In this document: in pieces, positions 9,076 through 16,871 of the stretch
Layout: every line of letters starts with the position of its first letter
How positions within the stretch are numbered: the stretch's first letter is position 1
NCBI GenBank assembly: GCA_947631575.1
Contig: CANRLW010000011.1
Coordinates: 1-39,594 of the forward strand
Length of the DNA: 39,594 bases
Source of the DNA: an uncultured Clostridia bacterium
GTDB lineage: Bacteria; Bacillota; Clostridia; Oscillospirales; Ruminococcaceae
Direction: 5' to 3'
Notes under the pieces: generated by a model
Databases searched by the model: none
The model's input: the letters and a program-made list of their open reading frames with translations, nothing else
What the model was told of the DNA's origin: nothing
Position numbers and translations under genes: made by a program

Positions 9076-9795
9076 TTATTCTTCTCTGTCTTTCATTATT
9101 TCTATTTCATTTTCCGTCTGCCTTCCCGTTAAAAAGCAGACCGCGTTTTCGGGAGACACCTCGGCGTTTTCGGAAAGAGGCTTTCCGACATTGCGGTAGT
9201 CAAAGCTCCTGCAAAGCTCTTCAAGCCCGTTTCTGACAAGTTTCAGTCTTTCCTTTGAGAGCCGCTCGGTCTCCTGTGAAAACTGTTTAAGGATATCCTT
9301 TTTGAGATACTTTCGGGCATTATTCAACAGAAGATTTCTGTGCGGAAAGCAGATGTATTCCTGTTCAGAAAACAGCTTTCGGAAATTCTCGTCCTCCGCG
9401 TACATCTTAAACATTCCGTGTAAGAAACGGTCGAGGTCGTCGTTCATACGATTGCAGACATAACAGGTCTTTTCAAATTCCGCGCCGCGTTCGGCTTTGG
9501 TGTTTTTCCCGAAAGCAGGCTCAACTTCATAGGCTTTGGTTTCTATCTCGTCGAGGTGGGTGCTTAGTATAAGAGCTATCGGAAGTCTTGCGCTTGTTTT
9601 AAGGAGCATGTCGAAATGCTTTTCGCAAAAGCCGAGCTTGTTTGTTTCAATGCGTATTTCGGGCGTCATCATAGCCGAGCCCGCAATATATTCGCAGGCG
9701 TTTTGCTCGGATATCCTTTTTGTAAGGCAGATAGGGCAGCCGCATTTCTGCCCGAAGATGTCGTCTACGCGGATAGTAAGAATGTTCTTTTTCAC
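9076..9795 (-). CDS. DUF6062 family protein
   Basis: A 239-residue cytoplasmic protein of unknown function. Cysteine pairs CGCPIC near residue 17, C in GFCEKHF and CYVCNR near 130 suggest a metal site. The pattern CPIC ... YI.G.AMM.PE.RIETNK.GFC..H is the signature I associate with DUF6062. I choose GTG at 9795 because GGAGG lies 9 nt upstream; the frame is open further to an ATG at 9852, but that has no ribosome binding site and overlaps the opposing ogg promoter region. It is the first gene of the minus-strand run tsaD-aroK-like-CPBP-TM2, which suggests co-expression but gives no clear role. Confidence 0.75.
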   Translation of the reverse strand: MKKNILTIRVDDIFGQKCGCPICLTKRISEQNACEYIAGSAMMTPEIRIETNKLGFCEKHFDMLLKTSARLPIALILSTHLDEIETKAYEVEPAFGKNTKAERGAEFEKTCYVCNRMNDDLDRFLHGMFKMYAEDENFRKLFSEQEYICFPHRNLLLNNARKYLKKDILKQFSQETERLSKERLKLVRNGLEELCRSFDYRNVGKPLSENAEVSPENAVCFLTGRQTENEIEIMKDREE

Positions 9796-9860
9796 TTTTC
9801 CTGTCCTCCGTTTATAAGAGAAAATTTTGTGTCGGGTTGGTGAAAAAAGCAAGAAAACAC

Positions 9861-9889
9861 TTGAAATCCCAATAAAATTATATTATAAT
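9861..9889 (+). promoter_or_regulatory. Sigma-A promoter of ogg
   Basis: TTGAAA (9861-9866), 17-bp spacer, TATAAT (9884-9889). The predicted start near 9896 leaves a leader of about 27 nt with AAGGGG before the TTG start codon. Confidence 0.75.
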
Positions 9890-9922
9890 TAAAGTAAATA
9901 ATCAAGGGGTTTTTGAAAAATT

Positions 9923-10735
9923 TTGAAAATCATAACAACTACAAGCGAGCTTTCTCCCGCGCGTACTTTCCTTTGCGGACAGTGTTTCCGCTGGAGCGGC
10001 GATGAAAGCGGGAATTTTACGGGCATTGTCCGCGGGCGGAAACTGACCGTAACTCAAAAAGGCGACACGGTAGAAATTGACGGCGTGACCGAAAGTGACA
10101 AGAAATTCTGGCGGGATTATTTCGACCTTAATGCGGATTATAATGAATACATAGCGCGGCTTTCCGAAGATGAAACGCTGAAAAAAGCCTGCGGGGCGTC
10201 CTACGGTATAAGGATCTTAAAGCAAGAGCCGTTTGAAACGCTTTTGAGTTTTATCATTTCCCAGAACAACAACATTCCCCGCATTTCGGGAATTATCTCG
10301 CGGTTTTGCGAAAAGTTCGGAGAGAAGATAACGGGCGGCTATGCTTTTCCGACAGCCGAAAGCTTAAGAGGGATAGAAGAAGGCGACCTCGCGGAACTAA
10401 GAGCAGGCTTTCGCGCAAGGTATATTGTTGACGCGGTTTCAAAGATAAACCGCGGGGAAATAGACTTTGAGGAAATAGACGCGCTGGCGCTTATTCCTGC
10501 GAGGGAAAAGCTCAAAACCATAGTGGGCGTAGGGGATAAGGTCGCGGACTGCGTATTGTTGTTTGCGTTCCACAAGCTCGACGCATTCCCGAAAGATGTC
10601 TGGATAAAGCGGATAATGAGCGAATATTTTCCGGACGGACTTCCCGAATGCACAAAAGGTATAGAGGGCATAGCCCAGCAGTATCTGTTTGATTATTTCA
10701 GGAACATTCAGAATAAAGAAAAAATTTCGGTTTAA
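9923..10735 (+). CDS. ogg: 8-oxoguanine DNA glycosylase/AP lyase (OGG1 type)
   Basis: A 270-residue base-excision repair enzyme that removes oxidised guanine and nicks the abasic site. The N-terminal OGG_N domain contains GQCFRW near residue 20. The HhH-GPD domain has VGVGDKVADC with the catalytic Lys at K206 and PKDV with the essential Asp at D225; the Lys-Asp distance of 19 equals that of K249-D268 in human OGG1. The start is TTG at 9923, with AAGGGG at 9903-9908 about 14 nt upstream, slightly far, so the start is less certain than the gene. It has its own promoter and probably cotranscribes the zinc-ribbon gene 24 bp downstream. Confidence 0.92.
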   Translation: MKIITTTSELSPARTFLCGQCFRWSGDESGNFTGIVRGRKLTVTQKGDTVEIDGVTESDKKFWRDYFDLNADYNEYIARLSEDETLKKACGASYGIRILKQEPFETLLSFIISQNNNIPRISGIISRFCEKFGEKITGGYAFPTAESLRGIEEGDLAELRAGFRARYIVDAVSKINRGEIDFEEIDALALIPAREKLKTIVGVGDKVADCVLLFAFHKLDAFPKDVWIKRIMSEYFPDGLPECTKGIEGIAQQYLFDYFRNIQNKEKISV

Positions 10736-10759
10736 TGATTATAAAGGAAGGTATAAATT

Positions 10760-11464
10760 ATGTTTTGTTCTTATTGCGGAAAGCAACTTGGCGACAGCGC
10801 AAGATTTTGCAGCTTTTGCGGAAAACCCGTTTCGGCAAGCGTTATAAGACCCGCTCAACCGGTTCAACCAGTACAACCAGTACAACCCGTAGAGCCGTTT
10901 GAACCCGCGCGACCCGTTGAAATCGTTCAACCGACACAGCCCGTTGAACAGGCGGCTGCCAGCCTTATGGGGCAGAATGTTGAACAGGAAAGAATTGAAC
11001 AGCAGATATCCGAGCCCGTTATTCAGAGGGCGGAGCAAGCGGCAGAGCCTGCGGCGCAGACTGTTGAACAGGAGAGAATTGAACAGCAGATCTCCGAGCC
11101 CGTTATTCAGCGGGCGGAGCAGACGGCAGAGCCTATAGCGCAAAATGTTGAACAAGCAATTGAACGACCGATATCCGAACAGGCGTTTTCGCCGACATTT
11201 GACCGCCCCGCAGAGACCGTAAACAGCGCAACGGGAAAACAGCTTAACGAAACGCCATGGACGGGCGCGGAAATGAGCGTAAATATGGGAAGTGTATCGA
11301 ACGTTGCAAACGTTCCGAATGTTCCGAATGTTACAAATGTTCCCGTAGAGCAAAAGCCGGAGCGCAAATATACTTTCGCTCATCTGATGATGTGCCTTGT
11401 TTCGACGGCGGTCTTTGCAATTGCCGCGGGAATTTTCGCAGGGTTATACTTTGCGGGACTGTAA
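10760..11464 (+). CDS. Zinc-ribbon, Gln/Glu/Pro-repeat, tail-anchored protein
   Basis: A 234-residue protein of unknown function. A zinc ribbon lies at the very N-terminus (C3, C6, C17, C20). Then come a P-V-Q repeat tract (about 34-60), two near-identical copies of a roughly 26-residue Q/E-rich segment (VEQERIEQQISEPVIQRAEQ, around 74-130), an N-V-P-N-V repeat tract (about 175-195), and a single C-terminal hydrophobic helix ending GLYFAGL. The domain order predicts a cytosolic zinc ribbon on a long flexible arm anchored in the membrane. AAAGGAAG precedes ATG at 10760. It is followed by a good terminator and is a relative by layout of the next gene. Confidence 0.82.
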   Translation: MFCSYCGKQLGDSARFCSFCGKPVSASVIRPAQPVQPVQPVQPVEPFEPARPVEIVQPTQPVEQAAASLMGQNVEQERIEQQISEPVIQRAEQAAEPAAQTVEQERIEQQISEPVIQRAEQTAEPIAQNVEQAIERPISEQAFSPTFDRPAETVNSATGKQLNETPWTGAEMSVNMGSVSNVANVPNVPNVTNVPVEQKPERKYTFAHLMMCLVSTAVFAIAAGIFAGLYFAGL

Positions 11465-11505
11465 AGCCTAAAGCGGGCATTAAACTCCAACACATACCGA
11501 AGGTC

Positions 11506-11537
11506 AGAGGCAAGAGTTTTAACTCTTGCCTCTTTTT
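11506..11537 (+). terminator. Intrinsic terminator after zinc-ribbon gene
   Basis: Stem AGAGGCAAGAG (11506-11516) pairs with CTCTTGCCTCT (11523-11533) around a 6-nt loop and is followed by TTTT, 42 bp after the stop codon. Confidence 0.85.
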
Positions 11538-11549
11538 ATACGTTATTTT

Positions 11550-11640
11550 CAGCGGACAGCTTTTCGGCTGTTACTGAATACAGCGTTGTACGCAAAGCGT
11601 TCAATGCGTACATTGTATACTGTCAACTGTCGACAGGCGC
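11550..11640 (-). repeat. R1 repeat fragment (tail only)
   Basis: Contains the R1 tail pattern in reverse (TTTCGGCTGTTACTGAATAC ... GTATACTGTCAACTGTCGACAGG) with an internal GTACGCAAAGCG/CAATGCGTAC-like near-palindrome, but no core or C/G hairpin. Together with the flanking terminator and promoter it accounts for the 316 bp between the two zinc-ribbon genes. Confidence 0.6.
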
Positions 11641-11708
11641 TTTTTCAGTGGATTAGCACAAAAACTGACGCGTTCTTTTAATCAATTGTACAATTTTCAT
11701 AAATTCAA

Positions 11709-11737
11709 TTGACATCACGGTTTAAATATTGTATAAT
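11709..11737 (+). promoter_or_regulatory. Perfect sigma-A promoter of the repeat-protein gene
   Basis: TTGACA (11709-11714), exactly 17 bp, TATAAT (11732-11737). The predicted start near 11744 gives a leader of about 37 nt. Confidence 0.88.
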
Positions 11738-11780
11738 AAGATTAGTAATTTTGTGCTTTGTCAGCAACGGGGGAATTTTT

Positions 11781-13715
11781 ATGTTTTGCGGAAATTGCGG
11801 TAAAAAGCTTATTGACGGAAGTTTATTCTGTATGGAGTGCGGCACGCCTGTGCCTGTGGGAAGATTTCCGAAAAAACCTCCCGTACAGCAGAACCCTGCT
11901 AATCCTGCCGCGTCAGACAGCGGCAGCGCGCCCTACGGCGTTTCGGGCGAAGTTGATCTTTTCGGAACGAACAGCTTTTCCGAAGAGGCGGTTTCGGCAG
12001 TTTCGGGAGCAATAAACGCCTTTGGCGCAGAGGGTTTTCAGGTTCCGACAATTGAGGCGGTGGACCTTGCTACAGGGCGCGTGCGCCAGAAAGCTCCGAA
12101 GAAGGGCGATGAAATGCGCGTCGAAAACTTTTCAATGAGCGACGGCGCGGAAAACGTTGAAATTACGGACAACATTCCCGTTATAGACGGCTGTTCTATG
12201 GAAGAGAACGCTGAGCTTGACGTTATACTTGACCCTTATAGTTTTCTTGGCGGCTCTATGGACGAGGTTCCCCTTGATTCCAAACAATCCGAACAGCAGA
12301 CGCAGCCTAAAGCTGCCACAGCCGAGCCTGTCACTGTCGAACCCGTTACATTTGCGGGAATGGCGGACAATTTTGCGGCGCTTGCTGCCGAGCCGGATAT
12401 TCAGCCGACTGTTTATGAAGAACCCATTGTTGAGCAGGCAGTTGAAGAACCCATAGCGGAGCAAGTGATTGAAGAACCCGTTGCGGAGCAAGTTGTTGAA
12501 GAACCGATTGCAGAGCAGGCAGTTGAAGAACCCGTTGCGGAGCAAGTTGTTGAAGAACCTACTGTTGAGCAGGCAATTGAAGGACCCGTAGCCGAGCAGG
12601 AAGTTGAAGAACCCGTTGCGGAGCAGGCAATTGAAGAACCGATTGCGGAGCAAGTTGTTGAAGAGCCTGTTGCGGAGCAGGCGATTGAAGAACCCGTAGC
12701 CGAACAGGCAATTGAAGAACCGATTGTGGAGCAGGCAGTTGAAGAACCCGTTGCCGAGCAGGCGATTGAAGAACCCGTTGCGGAGCAGGCAGTTGAAGAA
12801 CCTGTTGCGGAGCAGGAGATTGAAGAACCCGTTGCGGAGCAAGTTGTTGAAGAACCTACTGTTGAGCAGGCAGTTGAAGAACCCGTTGTTGAACAGGCAG
12901 TTGAAGAACCCGTAGCCGAGCAGGAAGTTGAAGAACCCGTTGCGGAGCAAGTTGTTGAAGAACCGATTGCCGAGCAGGCAATTGAAGAACCCGTTGTTGA
13001 ACAGGCAGTTGAAGAACCCGTTGCCGAGCAGGCGATTGAAGAACCCGTTGCGGAGCAGGCGATTGAAGAACCCGTTGCAGAGCAGGCAGTTGAAGAACCC
13101 GTTGCCGAACAGGCGGTTGAAGAACCTGTTGCGGAGCAGGCGATTGAAGAACCGATTGCCGAGCAGGCAGTTGAAGAACCTGTTGCCGAGCAGGCAGTTG
13201 AAGAACCCGTTGCTGAGCAAGTTGTTGAAGAACCCGCTGCCGAGCAGACAGTTGAAGAACCAGTCGCAGAGCAAGCAGTTGAAGAACCTGTTGCAGAGCA
13301 GGCAATTGAAGAACCCGTTGCAGAGCAGGCTGTTGAAGAGCCCGCTGCCGAGCAGACAGTTGAAGAACCTGTCGCGGAACAGGCAATTGAAGAACCCGCT
13401 GCGGAGCAGGCAGTTGAAGAACCTGTAGTTGAAGAAACTCCCGTTATTCCGCAGCCGACAGAGCAGCCCGTTGAACCGACCGCGCCAACTACACCACCCA
13501 CACCGACCGCGCCACCCGTAACGCCTGTTCAACCTGTCGCGCCCGTTCAACCCGTTCAGCCCGCCGAGCCTGTCAGGCAGGAAGAACCCGTTCAAACCGT
13601 TGAACAGCCGCCCGTGCCGCAGAAGAAAGGCGTTCCCGTGGGGTTGTTTGCTGCGGCGGTCATAGCGCTTATAATTGCAATAATAGTAATCATAATCATG
13701 GGCATAAACAAGTAA
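11781..13715 (+). CDS. Zinc-ribbon protein with about 42 tandem 8-residue E/P repeats and a tail anchor
   Basis: A 644-residue protein of unknown function. The N-terminal zinc ribbon (C3, C6, C17, C20) is followed by about 190 residues of mixed sequence. A very regular 8-residue repeat with consensus EEPVAEQA, where position 8 or 1 alternates V/I, is encoded by a 24-bp tandem DNA repeat from about 12417 to 13437. Then comes a P/T/V-Q-P linker and one C-terminal hydrophobic helix (LFAAAVIALIIAIIVIIIM) ending GINK. ATG at 11781 has GGGGGAA about 7 nt upstream; an in-frame start at 11709 would overlap the promoter and is rejected. The repeat is extremely acidic and has a proline every 8 residues, so it should be an extended stalk, not a coiled coil. 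Length may vary between strains by slippage. Confidence 0.85.
   Translation: MFCGNCGKKLIDGSLFCMECGTPVPVGRFPKKPPVQQNPANPAASDSGSAPYGVSGEVDLFGTNSFSEEAVSAVSGAINAFGAEGFQVPTIEAVDLATGRVRQKAPKKGDEMRVENFSMSDGAENVEITDNIPVIDGCSMEENAELDVILDPYSFLGGSMDEVPLDSKQSEQQTQPKAATAEPVTVEPVTFAGMADNFAALAAEPDIQPTVYEEPIVEQAVEEPIAEQVIEEPVAEQVVEEPIAEQAVEEPVAEQVVEEPTVEQAIEGPVAEQEVEEPVAEQAIEEPIAEQVVEEPVAEQAIEEPVAEQAIEEPIVEQAVEEPVAEQAIEEPVAEQAVEEPVAEQEIEEPVAEQVVEEPTVEQAVEEPVVEQAVEEPVAEQEVEEPVAEQVVEEPIAEQAIEEPVVEQAVEEPVAEQAIEEPVAEQAIEEPVAEQAVEEPVAEQAVEEPVAEQAIEEPIAEQAVEEPVAEQAVEEPVAEQVVEEPAAEQTVEEPVAEQAVEEPVAEQAIEEPVAEQAVEEPAAEQTVEEPVAEQAIEEPAAEQAVEEPVVEETPVIPQPTEQPVEPTAPTTPPTPTAPPVTPVQPVAPVQPVQPAEPVRQEEPVQTVEQPPVPQKKGVPVGLFAAAVIALIIAIIVIIIMGINK
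12417..13437 (+). repeat. 24-bp in-frame tandem repeat, about 42 units
   Basis: The unit reads approximately GAAGAACCCGTTGCGGAGCA followed by GGCR (V/I codon change). Units differ mainly at third positions and by V/I, A/V, I/V substitutions, so the array is old enough to have drifted while keeping frame. Because 24 is a multiple of three and the unit has no stop in several frames, spurious long open frames appear on both strands. Confidence 0.92.
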
Positions 13716-13731
13716 AATTAGAATCAAATAA

Positions 13732-13767
13732 AAAAGCGCCGTTCTTTGAGAACAGCGCTTTTGTTTT
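13732..13767. terminator. Bidirectional terminator between repeat-protein gene and clpB
   Basis: AAAAGCGC (13732-13739) pairs with 13755-13762 and an inner GTTCT/AGAAC stem closes a 3-nt loop, with one mismatch. It is followed by TTTTGTTTT on the plus strand and an A/T-rich tract on the other, fitting the two converging genes. Confidence 0.8.
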
Positions 13768-13778
13768 ATGTCGAATTA

Positions 13779-16373
13779 TTAGAGAATAGCCAACTTTCCG
13801 TCCTTTGTGCCGACCTTTATGGTATCGCCCTGGTGGAGTTTGTCCTCCAGAATTTCCTTTGCGATAAGGGTTTCAAGATTGCGCTGCATATAGCGCTTGA
13901 GCGGTCTTGCACCAAACGCGGGGTCATAGCTCTCGTCAACGATAAACTGCTTGGCGTCTTCGGTTATCTCCAGACCGAGTTGTTTTTCTTTCAGGCGCTT
14001 TGCGAGGTCGTTCGCCTGAATGTCGATTATGCCGAAGATATTTTCCTTGGACAAAGGCTTGTAGAATACTATCTCATCGAGCCTGTTCAGGAATTCGGGT
14101 CTGAACGAGCGTTTTAAAAGCGCGTCTACATTGTTCCTCGCCTCTTCGGTTATCTCGCCGTTTTCGTCAATGCCCTCAAGAATAAACTGCGAGCCTAAAT
14201 TTGAGGTGAGTATTATTATCGTGTTCTTGAAATCAATGAGCCGCCCTTGGCTGTCGGTTATTCTTCCGTCGTCAAGCACCTGCAAAAGAACGTTGAACAC
14301 ATCGGGGTGAGCCTTTTCAACCTCGTCAAAAAGCACCACGGAATAAGGTTTTCTGCGGACGGCGTCAGTCAGCTGTCCGCCTTCTTCATAACCGACATAT
14401 CCGGGAGGCGCGCCGATAAGTCTTGACACCGTGTGCTTTTCCATATACTCGCTCATGTCAAGGCGAATAAGGTTTTTCTCATCGTCAAACAGCGCCTCGG
14501 CGAGCGACTTTGCAAGCTCCGTTTTTCCTACGCCCGTAGGACCTAAGAACAAGAACGAACCTAATGGTTTTCTCGGGTCGTTTATTCCCGCTCTAGAACG
14601 CATAATGCTTTCGCTTACGCGCTCTACAGCCTCGTCCTGTCCCATAACGCGTTTGTGGAGAGTGTCTGAAAGCCGCAGTATCTTTTCACGCTCTCCCTCT
14701 GCTAGCTTATCTACGGGGATACCCGTCCTTCTGGCGATTATAAGCGCAATTTCGTCGTCCGTTACCTTGTCGCGAAGGAGCGAATCGGACTTCGCCTGCT
14801 CGGCAAGCTCTTCTTCGGTCTTAAGATCCGCCTGCAATTTCGGGAGCTTTCCGTACATAAGCTCGGCGGCTTTGTTCATGTTATACTCGCGCTTTGCTTT
14901 TTCAATGTCGGCGTTTGTCTGCTCTATTTCCTTGCGCAGGTCCTGAACCTTGGAAATGGCGTTCTTTTCGTTTTCCCACTTTGCTTTCATTGCGGAGAAC
15001 TTCTCGCGCTTTTCGGCAAGCTCTTTCTGAAGTTCCGCAAGATGTTCCTGCGACAGCGCGTCGGTTTCCTTTTTAAGCGCGGTCTCCTCAATTTCAAGCT
15101 GTAGAATGCTCCTCGAAATTTCATCAAGCTCCGCGGGCATGCTCTCCATTTCCGTTCTTATCATTGCGCATGCCTCGTCTATAAGGTCTATTGCCTTATC
15201 GGGAAGAAATCTGTCGGTTATATAGCGGTCGGACATTGTCGCGGCGGCAATTATGGCGTTGTCCTGAATTTTAACGCCGTGAAAAACTTCGTATCTTTCT
15301 TTAAGTCCGCGCAGAATTGAAACGGTGTCCTCAACCGTCGGCTCGTCTACAAGCACTTTCTGAAAACGGCGTTCAAGCGCGGGGTCTTTTTCGATGTACT
15401 TTGAATACTCGTCAAGCGTTGTCGCACCTATACAGTGCAATTCTCCGCGCGCAAGCATGGGCTTTAAAAGGTTTCCCGCGTCCATTGCGCCACTCGATTT
15501 TCCCGCTCCGACAATAAGATGAAGTTCGTCGATAAAGAGGATTATCTGACCTTCGCTCTTTTTGATTTCATTTAGTACAGCCTTTAAGCGCTCCTCAAAT
15601 TCTCCCTGATATTTTGCGCCCGCGATAAGCGCGCCCATATCGAGCGAAAAAAGCTTTCTGTCTTTGAGGTTGGAGGGAACGTCCCCGCGCACTATTCTAA
15701 GCGCCAACCCCTCGGCAATAGCCGTTTTTCCTACGCCGGGTTCGCCGATAAGGCAGGGGTTGTTTTTGGTTTTTCGTGACAGTATGCGGATAACGTTTCT
15801 TATCTCGCTGTCACGCCCAATAACGGGGTCAAGCTTGTTCTGGCGGGCAAGCTCTACAAGGTCCTGTCCGTATTTTCTCAGAACGTCATAGGTATCCTCG
15901 GGGTCTTGAGATGTGACGCGCTGATTTCCGCGTATTTCCTGAAGAGCTTTGAGGAGCTTGTTTTTGTCGATCCCAAAGCTCTTTATTATTCCCGAAACGC
16001 CGCTGTCAGCCTTTTCAATAAGCGCCATCAGCAGATGTTCTACCGACACATAATCGTCCTTCATTCTCTCAGCCAGCTGCTCAGCCTCGGTAAACGCCTT
16101 GTCGAGGTCGGGGGAAATATATATTTTCCCTGCCTCTCTGCCACTTCCCGAAACGCGCGGCATGCCCTCGATAAAACGAAGTGCCGCCGTTCTTACGCCG
16201 TTTGAGTCAACCCCCGTTTTGGTGAGTAACTGCGGGCAAAGTCCGCCCTCGTCATTCAACAGCGCATAGAACAGGTGCATTTGTTCAACGCAGTTGTTCT
16301 GATAAGAAACCGAAACGTCCTGCGCGCTTTGAACTGCCTCTATTGACTTTTTGGTCATCTTGTTTGGATTCAT
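13779..16373 (-). CDS. clpB: ATP-dependent disaggregase ClpB
   Basis: Hsp100 chaperone of 864 residues that threads aggregated proteins through a hexameric ring, working with DnaK. Order: Clp N-terminal repeats (about 1-145), first AAA+ module with Walker A GEPGVGKT (210-217), a long coiled-coil middle domain (about 400-530) that distinguishes ClpB from ClpA/ClpC, second AAA+ module with Walker A GPTGVGKT (near 609) and the C-terminal D2-small domain. AAAGGAG lies 10 nt before ATG at 16373. No CIRCE (TTAGCACTC-N9-GAGTGCTAA) or CtsR heptad repeat was seen upstream; instead the upstream region is filled with an R1 repeat, so heat regulation is not evident from sequence. Confidence 0.97.
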   Translation of the reverse strand: MNPNKMTKKSIEAVQSAQDVSVSYQNNCVEQMHLFYALLNDEGGLCPQLLTKTGVDSNGVRTAALRFIEGMPRVSGSGREAGKIYISPDLDKAFTEAEQLAERMKDDYVSVEHLLMALIEKADSGVSGIIKSFGIDKNKLLKALQEIRGNQRVTSQDPEDTYDVLRKYGQDLVELARQNKLDPVIGRDSEIRNVIRILSRKTKNNPCLIGEPGVGKTAIAEGLALRIVRGDVPSNLKDRKLFSLDMGALIAGAKYQGEFEERLKAVLNEIKKSEGQIILFIDELHLIVGAGKSSGAMDAGNLLKPMLARGELHCIGATTLDEYSKYIEKDPALERRFQKVLVDEPTVEDTVSILRGLKERYEVFHGVKIQDNAIIAAATMSDRYITDRFLPDKAIDLIDEACAMIRTEMESMPAELDEISRSILQLEIEETALKKETDALSQEHLAELQKELAEKREKFSAMKAKWENEKNAISKVQDLRKEIEQTNADIEKAKREYNMNKAAELMYGKLPKLQADLKTEEELAEQAKSDSLLRDKVTDDEIALIIARRTGIPVDKLAEGEREKILRLSDTLHKRVMGQDEAVERVSESIMRSRAGINDPRKPLGSFLFLGPTGVGKTELAKSLAEALFDDEKNLIRLDMSEYMEKHTVSRLIGAPPGYVGYEEGGQLTDAVRRKPYSVVLFDEVEKAHPDVFNVLLQVLDDGRITDSQGRLIDFKNTIIILTSNLGSQFILEGIDENGEITEEARNNVDALLKRSFRPEFLNRLDEIVFYKPLSKENIFGIIDIQANDLAKRLKEKQLGLEITEDAKQFIVDESYDPAFGARPLKRYMQRNLETLIAKEILEDKLHQGDTIKVGTKDGKLAIL

Positions 16374-16399
16374 TATAAATCAACTCCTTTGTCGACAGA

Positions 16400-16660
16400 T
16401 CTTTCAAGTATACAGTTTACAGTGTACAGTGAACAGTATAATACAAGTCAGACAGTACTTTTTGTTCAGTGTACAGTTAAAAGTTTATAGTGAACAGCAT
16501 AATAACCACCGCGCATTTACAGCGTTTTGCGCGCGCAGCGCGGCAGGGTTGCGGGGCGCACCGCGCCCCGCTCTTTTCTCCCTTCCCCTTCGGGGAAGGG
16601 GGGGTTAGGGCGAATGAACGTTATTTCAGAAAAATGCCTTTTGACAAGAACCACCGCGCA
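16400..16660 (-). repeat. R1 repeat, reverse, between clpB and copA
   Basis: From right to left: core (16606-16655), C/G hairpin (16580-16600, CCCTTCCCC with loop TTC), GC hairpin (GCGGGGCGC...GCGCCCCGC around 16553-16571) and a tail of short AACAGT/GTACAGTG units (16405-16500). Its edge lies within 2 nt of the copA stop codon. This accounts for the 288-bp space. Confidence 0.8.
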
Positions 16661-16661
16661 T

Positions 16662-16871
16662 TTACTGAATATCAGTCACTTTATAGTCCTTGTCCTCAAC
16701 GGCTTTTTTAAGCGTTTCTTTGTCAACGTTTCCGTTAAGCTTTACTACAGCTGTTCCGCTTTCGTGGCTTACTACAGCCTCTGAAACTCCGTCTACCGCC
16801 TCGAGCGCCTTTTTAACCGTCGCCTCACAGTGACCGCACATCATACCTTCGATTTTCATTGTAACTTCCAT
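16662..16871 (-). CDS. Nested CopZ-like copper chaperone frame (possible internal start in copA)
   Basis: An in-frame ATG at 16871 inside copA would give a 69-residue CopZ-like protein with GMMCGHC near its N-terminus. The internal start has a perfect AGGAGG (16880-16885) 8 nt upstream. The upstream linker is charged and poorly conserved-looking. Two readings are possible: a simple fusion of former copA and copZ genes with a fossil ribosome binding site, or dual expression of the fused pump and a free chaperone. The sequence alone does not decide. Confidence 0.45.
   Translation of the reverse strand: MEVTMKIEGMMCGHCEATVKKALEAVDGVSEAVVSHESGTAVVKLNGNVDKETLKKAVEDKDYKVTDIQ

Noticed and set aside
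10339-10671. Minus-strand open frame inside ogg
   Set aside because: It is the complement of the catalytic HhH region of a well-supported gene.
12417-13437. CRISPR-like regular repeats
   Set aside because: The 24-bp units are contiguous with no spacers and encode an in-frame 8-residue repeat.
12132-13727. Long open frames on the minus strand and other plus frames across the tandem repeat (up to 531 codons)
   Set aside because: They exist only because the 24-bp unit is a multiple of three and lacks stops in these frames. They have no ribosome binding site, and their products are low-complexity FFNCLL or ATGSSTACS repeats opposite a gene with a perfect promoter.
16374-16480. CIRCE or CtsR operator for clpB
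   Set aside because: Looked for TTAGCACTC-N9-GAGTGCTAA and GGTCAAA direct repeats; neither is present.
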